Positions 1 through 7,395 of a DNA stretch of 53,549 nucleotides are shown piece by piece. The position numbers and the translations under genes are program-made. Numbering within the stretch: position 1 is the stretch's first letter; every line of letters begins with the position of its first letter. The stretch spans positions 4,638,614-4,692,162 of the forward strand of contig NZ_JTHL01000001.1 of assembly GCF_000818195.1 (NCBI RefSeq). The letters run 5' to 3'. The notes beneath the pieces were generated by a model. That model was not told where the DNA came from. It saw nothing but the letters and a program-made list of their open reading frames with translations, and searched no databases. Origin of the DNA: Streptomyces sp. 150FB (GTDB lineage Bacteria > Actinomycetota > Actinomycetes > Streptomycetales > Streptomycetaceae).

Positions 1-9
1 CGCGGCGGC

Positions 10-38
10 TCACGTTCCGGGCCGCTCGCGCGTCTACC
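10..38 (+). promoter_or_regulatory. Candidate ECF-type promoter of the first methyltransferase gene
   Basis: The elements TCACGTT (10-16) and CGTCTACC (31-38) are separated by 14 bases. The same two elements with the same 14-base gap occur just before the sigma-factor gene (620-648). The -10-like element ends about 50 bases before the GTG at 90, leaving a leader that holds the GAGAGG ribosome-binding site. The promoter role and its recognition by the neighbouring sigma factor are inferred from the shared motif only. Confidence 0.5.
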
Positions 39-89
39 CGGTGAAGGGGCGGTCGTCAGCGGACCGCCGGATCTGAGAGGAGCGCGGTC

Positions 90-589
90 GTGAGGACGCA
101 TACGGTCATCGATTCACCCGTGGGGGACCTCACCGTGGTCGCCGAGGACGGCGCGCTGGTGGGCCTGTACTTCGAGGGACACAAGCGGCAGCCGGCGGTG
201 GAGACGTTCGGCGTCCGTACAGATGAGGGCTTCGGGGAGGTACGGCAGCAGCTCAAGGAGTACTTCGCCGGTGAGCGGCGCGACTTCGACCTGCCGCTCG
301 CCCCGCAGGGCAACGACTTCCAGCGCCGCGGGTGTGGGATCTGCTGGCGGCGATCCCGTACGGCGAGACCCGCTCGTACGGCGACCTCGCCCGTCAGCTC
401 GGGGACCCGGCACTGGCGCAGGCCGTCGGCGCGGCCAACGCGCTCAACCCCCTGTCCGTCGTCGTGGCGTGCCACCGGGTCGTGGCCGCCGACGGCAACC
501 TGCGGGGGTACGCGGGCGGGCTGGAGCGGAAGCGTTACCTGCTGGACCTCGAAGAGCCCGCCGCCGAGAGCGCGGCGCGACTGTTCTGA
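90..589 (+). pseudogene. ogt: Methylated-DNA-protein-cysteine methyltransferase, frameshifted
   Basis: The family transfers O6-alkyl groups from guanine to its own cysteine (suicidal direct repair). The GTG at 90 follows GAGAGG. The N-terminal ribonuclease-like domain reads normally for about 80 residues up to NDFQRR. The C-terminal wing-helix domain then continues in another frame (VWDLLAAIPYGET onward) to the stop at 587-589. The switch is at about 325-332 (CGCCGCGGGTG). Removing one CG or GC dinucleotide would give a continuous QRRVW, so a 2-base duplication is the simplest cause. The active-site motif reads ACHRV (Cys codon 470-472) where the family has PCHRV. Both defects suggest decay, although the frameshift could be a sequencing error. 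Confidence 0.8.
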
Positions 590-619
590 GGTGGCGTCCG
601 ACGTTTCCCGGGCCGCGTC

Positions 620-648
620 TCACGTTTCGCGCGGCCCGATCGTTTACC
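620..648 (+). promoter_or_regulatory. Candidate autoregulated promoter of the sigma-factor gene
   Basis: TCACGTT (620-626), 14 bases, then CGTTTACC (641-648). This matches the motif at 10-38 in both half-elements and in spacing. The -10-like element ends 4 bases before the GTG at 653, so a transcript from here would be leaderless or nearly so. That agrees with the lack of a purine-rich ribosome-binding site before 653. Recognition by the adjacent sigma factor is inference. Confidence 0.5.
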
Positions 649-652
649 TGAT

Positions 653-1213
653 GTGAGCAAGCCATTGTTCGAACAGATCGTGAGCGACCACGGGCCCATG
701 GTGCTCCGCGTCGTACGGGCCGTAGTGGGGCCGCACGACGCGGAGGACGCCTGGTCGGAGACGTTCCTCGCGGCGCTGAAGGCGTATCCGGACCTGCCCT
801 CCGACGCCAATGTCGAGGCATGGCTCGTGACCATCGCGCACCGTAAGGCCATCGATGTCACGCGGGCCGACGCGCGCCGTCCGACGCCCACCGACGATCT
901 TCCGGAACGGCCGAGCCGCATCGGCCGGCCGCAGGACTGGGATCCGGATCTGTGGAAGGCGCTCAAGGCGCTTCCCGAGCGCCAGCGCCAGACGGTCGCC
1001 TACCACTACCTGGCCGGGCTGCCCTACAAGGAGATCGCCGCCCTGACCGGCGGAAGTACGGACGCGGCGCGCAGAGCCGCCGCCGACGGGATCAGGACGC
1101 TGCGCGGCACGTACCCCCGCGGGGACGACGAAGAACACCCCGCGGGACAAGCCGGGAGCAGGGACAACGGCGTGCCGAACGCCATGAACACGATGGGAGG
1201 GTCCGGACGATGA
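653..1213 (+). CDS. ECF-like RNA polymerase sigma factor
   Basis: A 186-residue sigma-70 family protein with the compact ECF layout. Region 2 spans about residues 5-75 (FEQIVSDHGPMVLRVV, DAEDAWSETFLAALK, WLVTIAHRKAIDVTR). Region 4 spans about 98-150 (LWKALKALPERQRQTVAYHYL, PYKEIAALTGGSTDAARRA). A short polar tail follows. GTG at 653 is the only sensible start and has no Shine-Dalgarno sequence, which fits a leaderless message from the promoter motif at 620-648. The stop overlaps the start of the intact alkyltransferase gene (ATGA), so the two are translationally coupled. No separate anti-sigma gene is adjacent. A role in the alkylation-damage response is inferred from the context. Confidence 0.85.
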   Translation: MSKPLFEQIVSDHGPMVLRVVRAVVGPHDAEDAWSETFLAALKAYPDLPSDANVEAWLVTIAHRKAIDVTRADARRPTPTDDLPERPSRIGRPQDWDPDLWKALKALPERQRQTVAYHYLAGLPYKEIAALTGGSTDAARRAAADGIRTLRGTYPRGDDEEHPAGQAGSRDNGVPNAMNTMGGSGR

Positions 1214-1854
1214 TCAGTACGTCCGATTTCAACTCCGATTCCACCTCTGATTTCGACAGCGAACGGCTGTTCGCGGCGCTGCCCGAGCAGGACGAGCCGG
1301 CTCTGGAACGCCTGCGCGCCCGCCTGGCCACCGAGGCGCACGACGCGGGACTGCTCGACATCGCCTACCGCACCCTGGACACCCCGGTCGGCCCGCTGTT
1401 GCTCGCCGCGACGGGGAAGGGTCTGGTCAGGGTCGCCTTCGCGGTGCAGGACCACTCCGCGGTGCTCCGGCAACTGTCGGACACGATCAGCCCCCGGATT
1501 CTGCGCGCCCCCGCCCGGCTGGACGAGGTGAGCAGGCAGCTCGACGAGTACTTCGCCGGTCGGCGCCGTCAGTTCGACGTCCCGCTGGACTGGCGTCTGT
1601 CGAAGGGCTTCCGCCGCGAGGTCCTGGCCCACCTCCCCGACATCGGCTACGGGAACACGGCGAGTTACGCGCAGGTCGCCGCCGCATCGGGGAGCCCCAG
1701 AGCCGTACGGGCCGTGGGCACGGCGTGTGCGACGAATCCGCTGCCGCTCGTGGTGCCGTGCCATCGGGTGGTGCGTTCCGACGGGTCGATGGGGCGGTAC
1801 GCCGGCGGGGCCGACGCCAAACATCTGCTGCTCGACCTGGAGACGGCCGCCTGA
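1210..1854 (+). CDS. ogt: Methylated-DNA-protein-cysteine methyltransferase, intact
   Basis: This 214-residue protein should remove alkyl groups from O6 of guanine by irreversible transfer to Cys184 in the PCHRVV motif. The N-terminal methyltransferase domain begins at about residue 48 (LLDIAYRTLDTPVGPLLLA). The DNA-binding, active-site domain covers about 130-210 (GFRREVLAHLPDIGYGNTASY, PCHRVVRSDG, YAGG). Residues 1-45 are an acidic, partly helical extension outside the usual fold. The ATG at 1210 overlaps the sigma-factor stop by 4 bases, so it is co-translated and has no promoter of its own. It is the functional partner to the broken copy at 90-589. The extension could contact the sigma factor, but this is speculation. 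Confidence 0.9.
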   Translation: MISTSDFNSDSTSDFDSERLFAALPEQDEPALERLRARLATEAHDAGLLDIAYRTLDTPVGPLLLAATGKGLVRVAFAVQDHSAVLRQLSDTISPRILRAPARLDEVSRQLDEYFAGRRRQFDVPLDWRLSKGFRREVLAHLPDIGYGNTASYAQVAAASGSPRAVRAVGTACATNPLPLVVPCHRVVRSDGSMGRYAGGADAKHLLLDLETAA

Positions 1855-1996
1855 CAGCCGGATAGCAGCCGCCTGACCGCCGGATGACGGTCGGTCACCG
1901 CACCGAGGGGGCCCGGATCGGGGCCCGGGGGCCCGACGGTACGGTGACCGGCGTCACGAACCACCCATCCGAGGCAACAGGCGACAGGGGATACAC

Positions 1997-2209
1997 ATGG
2001 CGGACATCGAGGCACTGCGGGCGGCGTTCGACCAGTTCGATCTGGACAAGGACGGCGCGATCACCGCGACCGAATTCCGGAGCGTGCTGGCGGGGCTGGG
2101 CGACACGACCATGTCGGAATCGCAGGCGCAGGCGCTGCTCGACGGCGCCGACAGCGACGGCGACGGCCGGATGACCTGGGACGAGTTCCTGGCGCTGCGC
2201 AGCCGCTGA
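1997..2209 (+). CDS. Small EF-hand calcium-binding protein
   Basis: A 70-residue acidic protein made almost entirely of two EF-hands. Loop 1 is DLDKDGAITATE (residues 15-26) and loop 2 is DSDGDGRMTWDE (about residues 52-63). Both have the Asp/Asp/Asp-Gly/Glu ligand pattern of functional Ca2+ sites. It resembles the small calmodulin-like calcium-binding proteins of Streptomyces. ATG at 1997 follows AGGGG. There is no signal peptide, so it is probably a cytosolic Ca2+ buffer or sensor. It stands alone, 142 bases after the methyltransferase gene. Confidence 0.9.
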   Translation: MADIEALRAAFDQFDLDKDGAITATEFRSVLAGLGDTTMSESQAQALLDGADSDGDGRMTWDEFLALRSR

Positions 2210-2421
2210 GCGGGCTGATCGACGGCCGGACCACTCGCTTCCGACCGCGTCCGCCGGGCAGCTTTCGCCCCGTACTGATCGGGTTTGTCCACTGCGGTTG
2301 GACCGTACGAGTGGTGTTCATCCGAAGAACTGCGCGCGTGCGGCGTTGGTCCCTCGGTTCTCGGGATGCGTACACATCATGAGGAAGGTATGTAGATCGC
2401 TCAACCCGAAAGCGAGGGGTC

Positions 2422-2940
2422 ATGGCCGCCTTGAAGGTCAAGAAACTGTGGACCGTTTTCATCACCGCGTTCTTCGCGGTGCTCGCCTCACTGGGGCTCA
2501 CCACCCCGGCCGGGGCCACCGGCAGTGTCGTGCGCCGGCCCGCCGAGCAGCCGGCCGGCGGGTCCGCTGCCGCACCGGTCGTCCGTCCCCGGGCGGCCGA
2601 GACAGCACATGTACGGGCGGCACTGCCACGGCAGGTCCAGCGCGACCGCTCGCTGCCGCCGACCATCAAGCAGCGCATCCGCGCCGAGGCGCACGGATCC
2701 TCACCGTCCGTCCGCCGCATGCCGGTCGACACATCCGCCGGTGGCGCAACCGACAGCGGAGACGCCGGGAACATCGCCGACATCAGGCCCGCCGCGACCA
2801 CCAGTGCGGGAACGGCCGCGGGTAGCGGTACGGGTGCGGACAGAGGTGCGCGTACGGATAGAGGTGTGCGGACGGATAGAGGTGCGCGTACGGCGATCGG
2901 CGCTTCCCGCGCCGCCGACGCCGCGCTCACCGCAGCGTGA
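2422..2940 (+). CDS. Secreted DUF6344-type protein with repetitive C-terminus
   Basis: A 172-residue protein. Residues 1-33 form a signal peptide or N-terminal membrane segment (basic MAALKVKKLW, hydrophobic FITAFFAVLASLGL, then PAGATG). A conserved-looking block RSLPPTIKQRIRAEAHG (about residues 75-92) is what I associate with DUF6344 of Streptomyces. The C-terminus has four 18-base tandem units encoding variations of GARTDR. ATG at 2422 follows GCGAGGGG. Function is unknown. The gene is monocistronic and convergent with the DUF5324 gene. Confidence 0.75.
   Translation: MAALKVKKLWTVFITAFFAVLASLGLTTPAGATGSVVRRPAEQPAGGSAAAPVVRPRAAETAHVRAALPRQVQRDRSLPPTIKQRIRAEAHGSSPSVRRMPVDTSAGGATDSGDAGNIADIRPAATTSAGTAAGSGTGADRGARTDRGVRTDRGARTAIGASRAADAALTAA
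2827..2898 (+). repeat. Four 18-bp tandem repeats inside the DUF6344-type gene
   Basis: Units start at 2827, 2845, 2863 and 2881. The consensus is GGTGCGCGTACGGATAGA, and the outer units are diverged. They encode a hexapeptide G(A/V)RTDR in frame, so copy-number change would not break the gene. Confidence 0.85.
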
Positions 2941-2998
2941 AGCGCCGGGGTTTCTCAACTCACCCGGCGCCCCACGCACGCACGGCCGAAGCCGTTGA

Positions 2999-3709
2999 TC
3001 AGGGACGGTCGTCCCGGTCCGAACCTCCAGGACCTGACTTCCCCGGCCCCGAGTCCCCCTGCTTCGCCCGCGCATCCGGATCCAGCGGATCGAGAGCGGC
3101 GTCATGGCTGCCGTCGACGGACGTCAGCGAACCGCGCTCCGAGACCTCGGTAGCGGCGGGCGGCTCCACCAGCCAATCCGGATTCGCCTGCTTGTCCCAC
3201 CACTTCCAGGCGGCGAAAGTGCCGCCGGCGACCAGACCGAGGACCGCCAGACCCTTGGCGAGCCGTCCGGCCCTGGCCCGCCGTTCATGCCTTCTCACCA
3301 GCTTCTGCACCTGTTTGGCCGTGATCCCACCGCGCAGTGCGGCCAGCGCCGCGGCCGAACGCGCCGCGGCTTCCTCGGCCACCGGCTGTGCGACCGCCCG
3401 CACCTGCTCCACCCGGGGCACCGTGTAGTCCGCCGCCTGACGGGCGGCCTTACGGGTGCTGACGGCGGCGCGGTGTGCGACGTCATCGACCTTTGGGGGC
3501 ACATGGGGCGCCACATAGGCGCCGTACTGAACACGGGCCTGCTGAGCGGCCTTGGTCATCGTCGGGGCGAGCTTCACGCGCGCCTCGTGGGCGTACTGAG
3601 CTGCCTGCTCCTTGGCTGTTCCGGCGTAAGGTGCCACCGCTTCCGCGGCGTGCTGCACGCTTTCCTTGGCCGAACCGGTAGCGGCGCGCACGCTGTCCAT
3701 GCGGGTCAC
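2999..3709 (-). CDS. DUF5324 family protein
   Basis: A 236-residue protein. The first 120 residues are Ala/Gln-rich amphipathic helices (MTRMDSVRAATGSAKESVQ, EEAAARSAAALAALRGG). A basic segment KLVRRHERRARAGRLAKG follows, then one membrane helix at about residues 155-172 (GLAVLGLVAGGTFAAWKWW). An acidic tail containing NPDWLVEPPAATEVSE ends the protein. The pattern matches the actinobacterial DUF5324 family usually found next to the cyclophilin gene, as here. A helical tail-anchored protein is likely, with the long helices on the cytoplasmic side. The role is unknown. It is divergent from the cyclophilin gene. Confidence 0.85.
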   Translation of the reverse strand: MTRMDSVRAATGSAKESVQHAAEAVAPYAGTAKEQAAQYAHEARVKLAPTMTKAAQQARVQYGAYVAPHVPPKVDDVAHRAAVSTRKAARQAADYTVPRVEQVRAVAQPVAEEAAARSAAALAALRGGITAKQVQKLVRRHERRARAGRLAKGLAVLGLVAGGTFAAWKWWDKQANPDWLVEPPAATEVSERGSLTSVDGSHDAALDPLDPDARAKQGDSGPGKSGPGGSDRDDRP

Positions 3710-4079
3710 AGGATCATCCTCCTCGGTGGCGTTCCGTATTTCGCCTATCCACCCTTTTCGAGATCATGCCTGTTGGGCTCGGCCTCGGCATGCGTTACTG
3801 GCATACGGGTCATGGACGGCGACTTGCCCGTCTGGCCTGTTCTTGTCGTCTGTTCCGGGGGTTTCCGCTCCCTGTCTGTTCGCTTCCTGTTCGCTGTCCG
3901 CCCTCTGCGTGTGTCCACCGCGAGCGGCTTTGACACCTCTGAACACCCGGTGAGCATTCGCGTACCCCAAAACGTACCCAAAGTGGTCGTACGACCCGTC
4001 GAAGGGCACTGCCCGGAGAGCCGGTCCGCCTTCCGTGCGAGGATCGTGAGAGTCAGAGAAGACTTACGGAAGGCAGATT
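3710..4079. other. 370-bp divergent intergenic region
   Basis: It lies between the DUF5324 gene (minus) and the cyclophilin gene (plus) and must hold both promoters. Base composition is lower in GC than the flanks. No gene-like frame with actinobacterial codon bias is present, and no confident -35/-10 pair could be picked out. Confidence 0.5.
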
Positions 4080-4607
4080 GTGGCCGAGCAGCTTTATGCC
4101 ACCCTGAAGACCAACCAAGGCGACATCGAGATCCGGCTCCTGCCGAACCACGCGCCGAAGACGGTCAAGAACTTCGTGGAACTCGCCCAGGGCGAGCGCG
4201 AGTGGACCAACCCGAGCACGGGCCAGAAGACCAAGGACCGCCTGTACGACGGCACGGTGTTCCACCGTGTCATCGGCGGCTTCATGATCCAGGGCGGAGA
4301 CCCCCTGGGGAACGGCACCGGTGGTCCGGGCTACAAGTTCGAGGACGAGTTCCACCCGGACCTCGCCTTCGACAAGCCCTACCTGCTGGCGATGGCGAAC
4401 GCGGGCCCCGGCACCAACGGCTCGCAGTTCTTCATCACCGTCTCGCCGACCTCCTGGCTGACCCGCAAGCACACCATCTTCGGTGAGGTCAGCAGCGAGA
4501 CGGGCAAGAAGGTCGTGGACGCCATCATCGCGACGAAGACGGACCCGGGCACCGACCGGCCGCTGCAGGACGTCGTGATCGAGTCGGTCGTCATCGAGAA
4601 TCGCTGA
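4080..4607 (+). CDS. ppiA: Cyclophilin-type peptidyl-prolyl cis-trans isomerase
   Basis: A 175-residue single-domain cyclophilin without signal peptide, so cytosolic. It catalyses cis-trans isomerisation of X-Pro bonds. Diagnostic segments are TNQGDIEIRLLPNHAPKTV, TVFHRVIGGFMIQGGDP (the catalytic Arg and the substrate-binding Phe/Met/Gln), LAMANAGPGTNGSQFFIT, and KHTIFGEV in the loop that normally carries W or H. The start is GTG at 4080 after ACGGAAGG. It is followed by terminator-like hairpins, so it appears to be transcribed alone. Confidence 0.95.
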   Translation: MAEQLYATLKTNQGDIEIRLLPNHAPKTVKNFVELAQGEREWTNPSTGQKTKDRLYDGTVFHRVIGGFMIQGGDPLGNGTGGPGYKFEDEFHPDLAFDKPYLLAMANAGPGTNGSQFFITVSPTSWLTRKHTIFGEVSSETGKKVVDAIIATKTDPGTDRPLQDVVIESVVIENR

Positions 4608-4631
4608 TCCTCGGAATCGATCGATCAGAAG

Positions 4632-4653
4632 CGATCGGTGCCGATCGGTTTTT
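4632..4653 (+). terminator. Candidate rho-independent terminator of the cyclophilin gene
   Basis: CGATCG (4632-4637), loop GTGC, CGATCG (4642-4647), then GTTTTT. The stem is short but the T-run is rare in this GC-rich DNA and starts 25 bases after the cyclophilin stop. Confidence 0.6.
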
Positions 4654-4714
4654 CGGCAGAACCGGCATACCGGCAGTATCGGCACCATACGGATCCCCGC
4701 TCAGGGGAACCATC

Positions 4715-4760
4715 CCGCCCTGCCCATCCGTAGTGGTTACATACCGGATGGGCGGGGCGG
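4715..4760. terminator. 16-bp GC-rich hairpin before the rhomboid gene
   Basis: Arms 4715-4730 and 4745-4760 pair over 16 positions with one G-T pair and a 14-base loop. It has no T-run. It could be a second terminator for the cyclophilin gene, or a structure in the leader of the rhomboid mRNA, whose start is 85 bases downstream. Confidence 0.55.
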
Positions 4761-4844
4761 TGCGCTTCGCGCCGCCTGCCCGCCCGCCGCTTGCCGTACC
4801 CGCCGCACCCGCCGTCACGAGGGACAGAAGGACCGAGGGGACCG

Positions 4845-5747
4845 ATGGACCAGCCACCCGGGGGCCATGAAGGCCAGGATCAGCCCGTCGTAGCCGAGGG
4901 GCAGGCCGCGTGCTACCGCCATCCGGGGCGTGAGGCCGGCGTCCGCTGCACCCGCTGCGAGCGCCCCATCTGCCCCGCCTGCATGGTCGACGCGTCCGTC
5001 GGATTCCAGTGCCCCGAGTGCGTACGGCAGGGGTCGGGTACGGGACACGCCCCCTCGGCCAACCGCCCGCGTACGCTCGCCGGCGGCTCGATCGCGGCGG
5101 ACCCCCGGCTGGTCACCAAGATCCTGCTGGGTCTCAACGTCGCGGTCTTCATCCTCGTCAGCGTGGTCGGCGACCGGCTGGTCAACGACCTGCTTCTGGT
5201 CGGGCACGCCTCCGACGGGCGCGGGAGCCTCATCGGCGTCGCCGACGGCCAGTACTACCGGCTGCTCACGTCGATGTTCCTGCACCAGCAGGTGTGGCAC
5301 ATCGCCTTCAACATGATCAGCCTCTGGATGCTCGGCGGCCCGCTGGAAGCGGCGCTCGGCCGGGCCCGCTATCTCACGCTCTACCTGATCTCGGGGCTCG
5401 CCGGCGGCGCCCTCACGTATCTGATCGCCAGCCCGCTCCAGGGCTCGCTCGGTGCTTCGGGCGCGATCTTCGGCCTCTTCGGCGCCACAGCGGTTGTCGT
5501 CCGCAAGCTCAACTACGACATGCGGCCGGTCATCGCCCTGCTGGTGATCAACCTGATCATCACCTTCGCCTGGGCGGGCATCGCCTGGCAGGCGCACGTC
5601 GGCGGTCTGGTCGCGGGCACGATCGTCGCCATAGGCATGGTCTACGCGCCGCGCGAGCGCCGGACCCTGGCGCTGTACGGGGTCAGCGGGCTGATGCTGC
5701 TGGTGACGGCCGTACTGGTCGTCATCAGGACGTCGAACCTGAGCTGA
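4845..5747 (+). CDS. Rhomboid-family intramembrane serine protease with N-terminal zinc finger
   Basis: A 300-residue protein expected to cleave membrane proteins within the bilayer. ATG at 4845 follows CCGAGGGG; an in-frame ATG at 4791 lacks a ribosome-binding site. Residues about 20-65 form a B-box-like Cys/His zinc module (CYRHPGREAGVRCTRCERP, then CPAC and CPEC). Six or so membrane helices follow. The rhomboid signature is HIAFNMISLWMLG, then GASGAIFGLFGA holding the catalytic Ser, and the partner His in WQAHVGGLVAG. The layout is typical of the actinobacterial rhomboids upstream of crgA. Substrate unknown. Confidence 0.9.
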   Translation: MDQPPGGHEGQDQPVVAEGQAACYRHPGREAGVRCTRCERPICPACMVDASVGFQCPECVRQGSGTGHAPSANRPRTLAGGSIAADPRLVTKILLGLNVAVFILVSVVGDRLVNDLLLVGHASDGRGSLIGVADGQYYRLLTSMFLHQQVWHIAFNMISLWMLGGPLEAALGRARYLTLYLISGLAGGALTYLIASPLQGSLGASGAIFGLFGATAVVVRKLNYDMRPVIALLVINLIITFAWAGIAWQAHVGGLVAGTIVAIGMVYAPRERRTLALYGVSGLMLLVTAVLVVIRTSNLS

Positions 5748-5778
5748 AGCGGGGCGGAGCGGCCACCCCCCTTTAAAG

Positions 5779-5979
5779 TTGTCCACAGAGTGTGCCGGAT
5801 CTTGTGCATGCTGTGGGGAACATCAGTGCCCCTTGTCGTCAATGTGGGTTTGACCAGCGGCGACAAGGGGCGTGCGCTTCATCAGAACGGCGGATGCAGT
5901 CACACCGGCGTCAACATCCCCTGAAGTTATCCACAGATCGTCTGACCTTTTCCCCTGCTGTGGACAGCGCTGTGGATAA
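5779..5979. promoter_or_regulatory. DnaA-box cluster
   Basis: Four 9-mers fit the Streptomyces DnaA box (TTGTCCACA and variants): TTGTCCACA at 5779-5787 (+), TTATCCACA at 5927-5935 (+), CTGTCCACA at 5959-5967 (-) and TTATCCACA at 5971-5979 (-). A weaker TTCCCCACA lies at 5812-5820 (-). All sit in the non-coding gap between the convergent rhomboid and crgA genes. DnaA-box clusters outside oriC that titrate DnaA are known in S. coelicolor (H69, H24, D78). The distance of this gene block from oriC suggests the H24 counterpart, but that identity is inferred. Confidence 0.8.
5828..5871. terminator. 11-bp perfect inverted repeat, possible bidirectional terminator
   Basis: GCCCCTTGTCG (5828-5838) is repeated inverted at 5861-5871 with a 22-base loop. 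It lies between the convergent rhomboid and crgA stops, where a shared terminator is expected. No T-run follows. Confidence 0.5.
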
Positions 5980-5987
5980 CTTCAGGG
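5919..5987. repeat. 18-bp perfect inverted repeat carrying two opposed DnaA boxes
   Basis: CCCTGAAGTTATCCACAG at 5919-5936 recurs as its exact reverse complement at 5970-5987, with a 33-base spacer. Each arm contains TTATCCACA. The spacer holds the CTGTCCACA box. The symmetry extends well beyond the 9-mer boxes, so the arms are more than chance box matches. Confidence 0.9.
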
Positions 5988-6036
5988 CAGAGCTTGACGG
6001 CCGAGGCCCGGACGGGCTAGATCGGGGTGCTCCGGG

Positions 6037-6294
6037 CTACTTCCACTGGGTGGAGACGCCGAAGCCGGCGGCGATGAAGCCGAAGCCGACCACGATGTTC
6101 CAGTTCCCCAAGGCGTCGACCGGGAGGTCGCCTTCGGTCACGTAGAAGACCACGATCCAGGCCAGCCCGATCAGGAACATGGCCAGCATGACGGGAGCGA
6201 CCCAGGTGCTCCGGTTGGTCAGCCTTATACCGGCCGTCTTCGCCGCAGGGGGCGGCGTGAAGTCGGCCTTCTTGCGGATACGTGACTTCGGCAC
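6037..6294 (-). CDS. crgA: Cell division (septation) protein CrgA
   Basis: An 85-residue membrane protein that in Streptomyces restrains FtsZ-ring formation and septation of aerial hyphae, and in mycobacteria binds FtsZ, FtsQ and PBPs. The N-terminus is basic (MPKSRIRKK). Two membrane helices at about residues 31-52 ([20 protein letters not shown]) and 65-82 ([15 protein letters not shown]) flank a short loop. The start is GTG at 6294. It sits next to the DnaA-box cluster and convergent to the rhomboid gene, its conserved position in the genus. Confidence 0.95.
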   Translation of the reverse strand: MPKSRIRKKADFTPPPAAKTAGIRLTNRSTWVAPVMLAMFLIGLAWIVVFYVTEGDLPVDALGNWNIVVGFGFIAAGFGVSTQWK

Positions 6295-6435
6295 GAGGAA
6301 CTCTCCTGTCGATGCGCTGCGTGACCGCGCAGGGAACTGAAACGGTCGCCGGGGCCGGGAGCAGGGGGAACGCCGCCACTCCCCGGGCGTCCGTTAGCGT
6401 AGTGCTTCCGTGGCGCCTAAGGAGATAAGGGTACG

Positions 6436-7251
6436 TTGAGCAATTCTGCCGACTCCCCTCAAGGGGCCTCCGAAGAGCCGCCTCCGGCACCCGTAGAGGA
6501 CCCGGCGAGCCGCCCGGCGGGGCCCAGGGTCCGCCGGCCGCTCCGGCTGCTCACCGGCGCCGTCTTCGCGCTCGCCGGGCTGATCTTCGTGACCAGCTTC
6601 AACACGGCCAAGGGCACCGACATCCGGACCGACGCCTCTCTGCTGAAACTCTCCGACCTGATCCAGGAGCGCAGCCGTAAGAACGCCGAGCTGGACGAGT
6701 CGACCGCGGGTGTACGGCGGGACGTCGACGCGCTCGCCCGGAGGGACAACGGTTCCACCAGTGCGGAGGACGCCCGGCTGCGGGGTCTGGAGAACGCGGC
6801 CGGCACGGAGAAGGTCGCCGGCCAGGCCCTCAGCGTCACCCTCGACGACGCCCCGCCCGACGCGGTGGCCGCCCCCGGCTACCCCAAACCGCAGGCCAAC
6901 GACCTCGTCATCCACCAACAGGACCTCCAGGCCGTCGTCAACGCCCTGTGGCTGGGCGGCGCGGCGGGCATCCGGGTCATGGACCAGCGGCTGATCTCCA
7001 CCAGCGCCGTGCGGTGCGTGGGCAACACGCTGATCCTCCAGGGCCGCGTCTACTCACCCCCGTACAAGATCACCGCCGTCGGCGACAAGGCCGCGCTGCA
7101 CAAGGCCCTCGACTCCTCCTCGGCGATACAGAACTACCTGCTGTACGTCAAGGCGTACGGGCTCGGCTGGAAGGTCGACGACGAGGGGAAGACCACGCTC
7201 CCCGGCTACGCGGGCACGGTCGGACTCCACTACGCGAGCCCCGCGCCGTAG
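6436..7251 (+). CDS. DUF881 family membrane-anchored protein
   Basis: A 271-residue protein with a Pro-rich cytoplasmic head, one membrane helix at about residues 36-56 (LLTGAVFALAGLIFVTSFN), a helical region rich in charged residues (residues 70-115), and the DUF881 core (LSVTLDDAPPD, DLVIHQQDLQAVVNALWLGGA, ISTSAVRCVGNTLILQGRVYSPPY). The start is TTG at 6436, preceded by a strong AAGGAGATAAGG. DUF881 proteins are typical of actinobacterial and Firmicute division/envelope loci; the biochemical role is not known. It is divergent from crgA. Confidence 0.88.
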   Translation: MSNSADSPQGASEEPPPAPVEDPASRPAGPRVRRPLRLLTGAVFALAGLIFVTSFNTAKGTDIRTDASLLKLSDLIQERSRKNAELDESTAGVRRDVDALARRDNGSTSAEDARLRGLENAAGTEKVAGQALSVTLDDAPPDAVAAPGYPKPQANDLVIHQQDLQAVVNALWLGGAAGIRVMDQRLISTSAVRCVGNTLILQGRVYSPPYKITAVGDKAALHKALDSSSAIQNYLLYVKAYGLGWKVDDEGKTTLPGYAGTVGLHYASPAP

Positions 7252-7395
7252 CCACGGCTGTGACGAACAGCAAACCCGAACTGTCATTCAGCCTGACCAT
7301 GCGCCGCCCATGTGTCGGTGTCGCCCTTTAGTCTGGTCCTGGACCACTCGGTGCGGTAACGCCTGGTGCGGTGGAGCGTGAACGGAAGGGACAGC

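Noticed and set aside
2285..2293. TTGTCCACT as a DnaA box
   Set aside because: One mismatch at the conserved last base and no neighbouring boxes.
3104..4486. 460-codon plus-strand frame spanning DUF5324, the intergenic gap and cyclophilin
   Set aside because: It crosses two real genes in the wrong frames and a promoter region.
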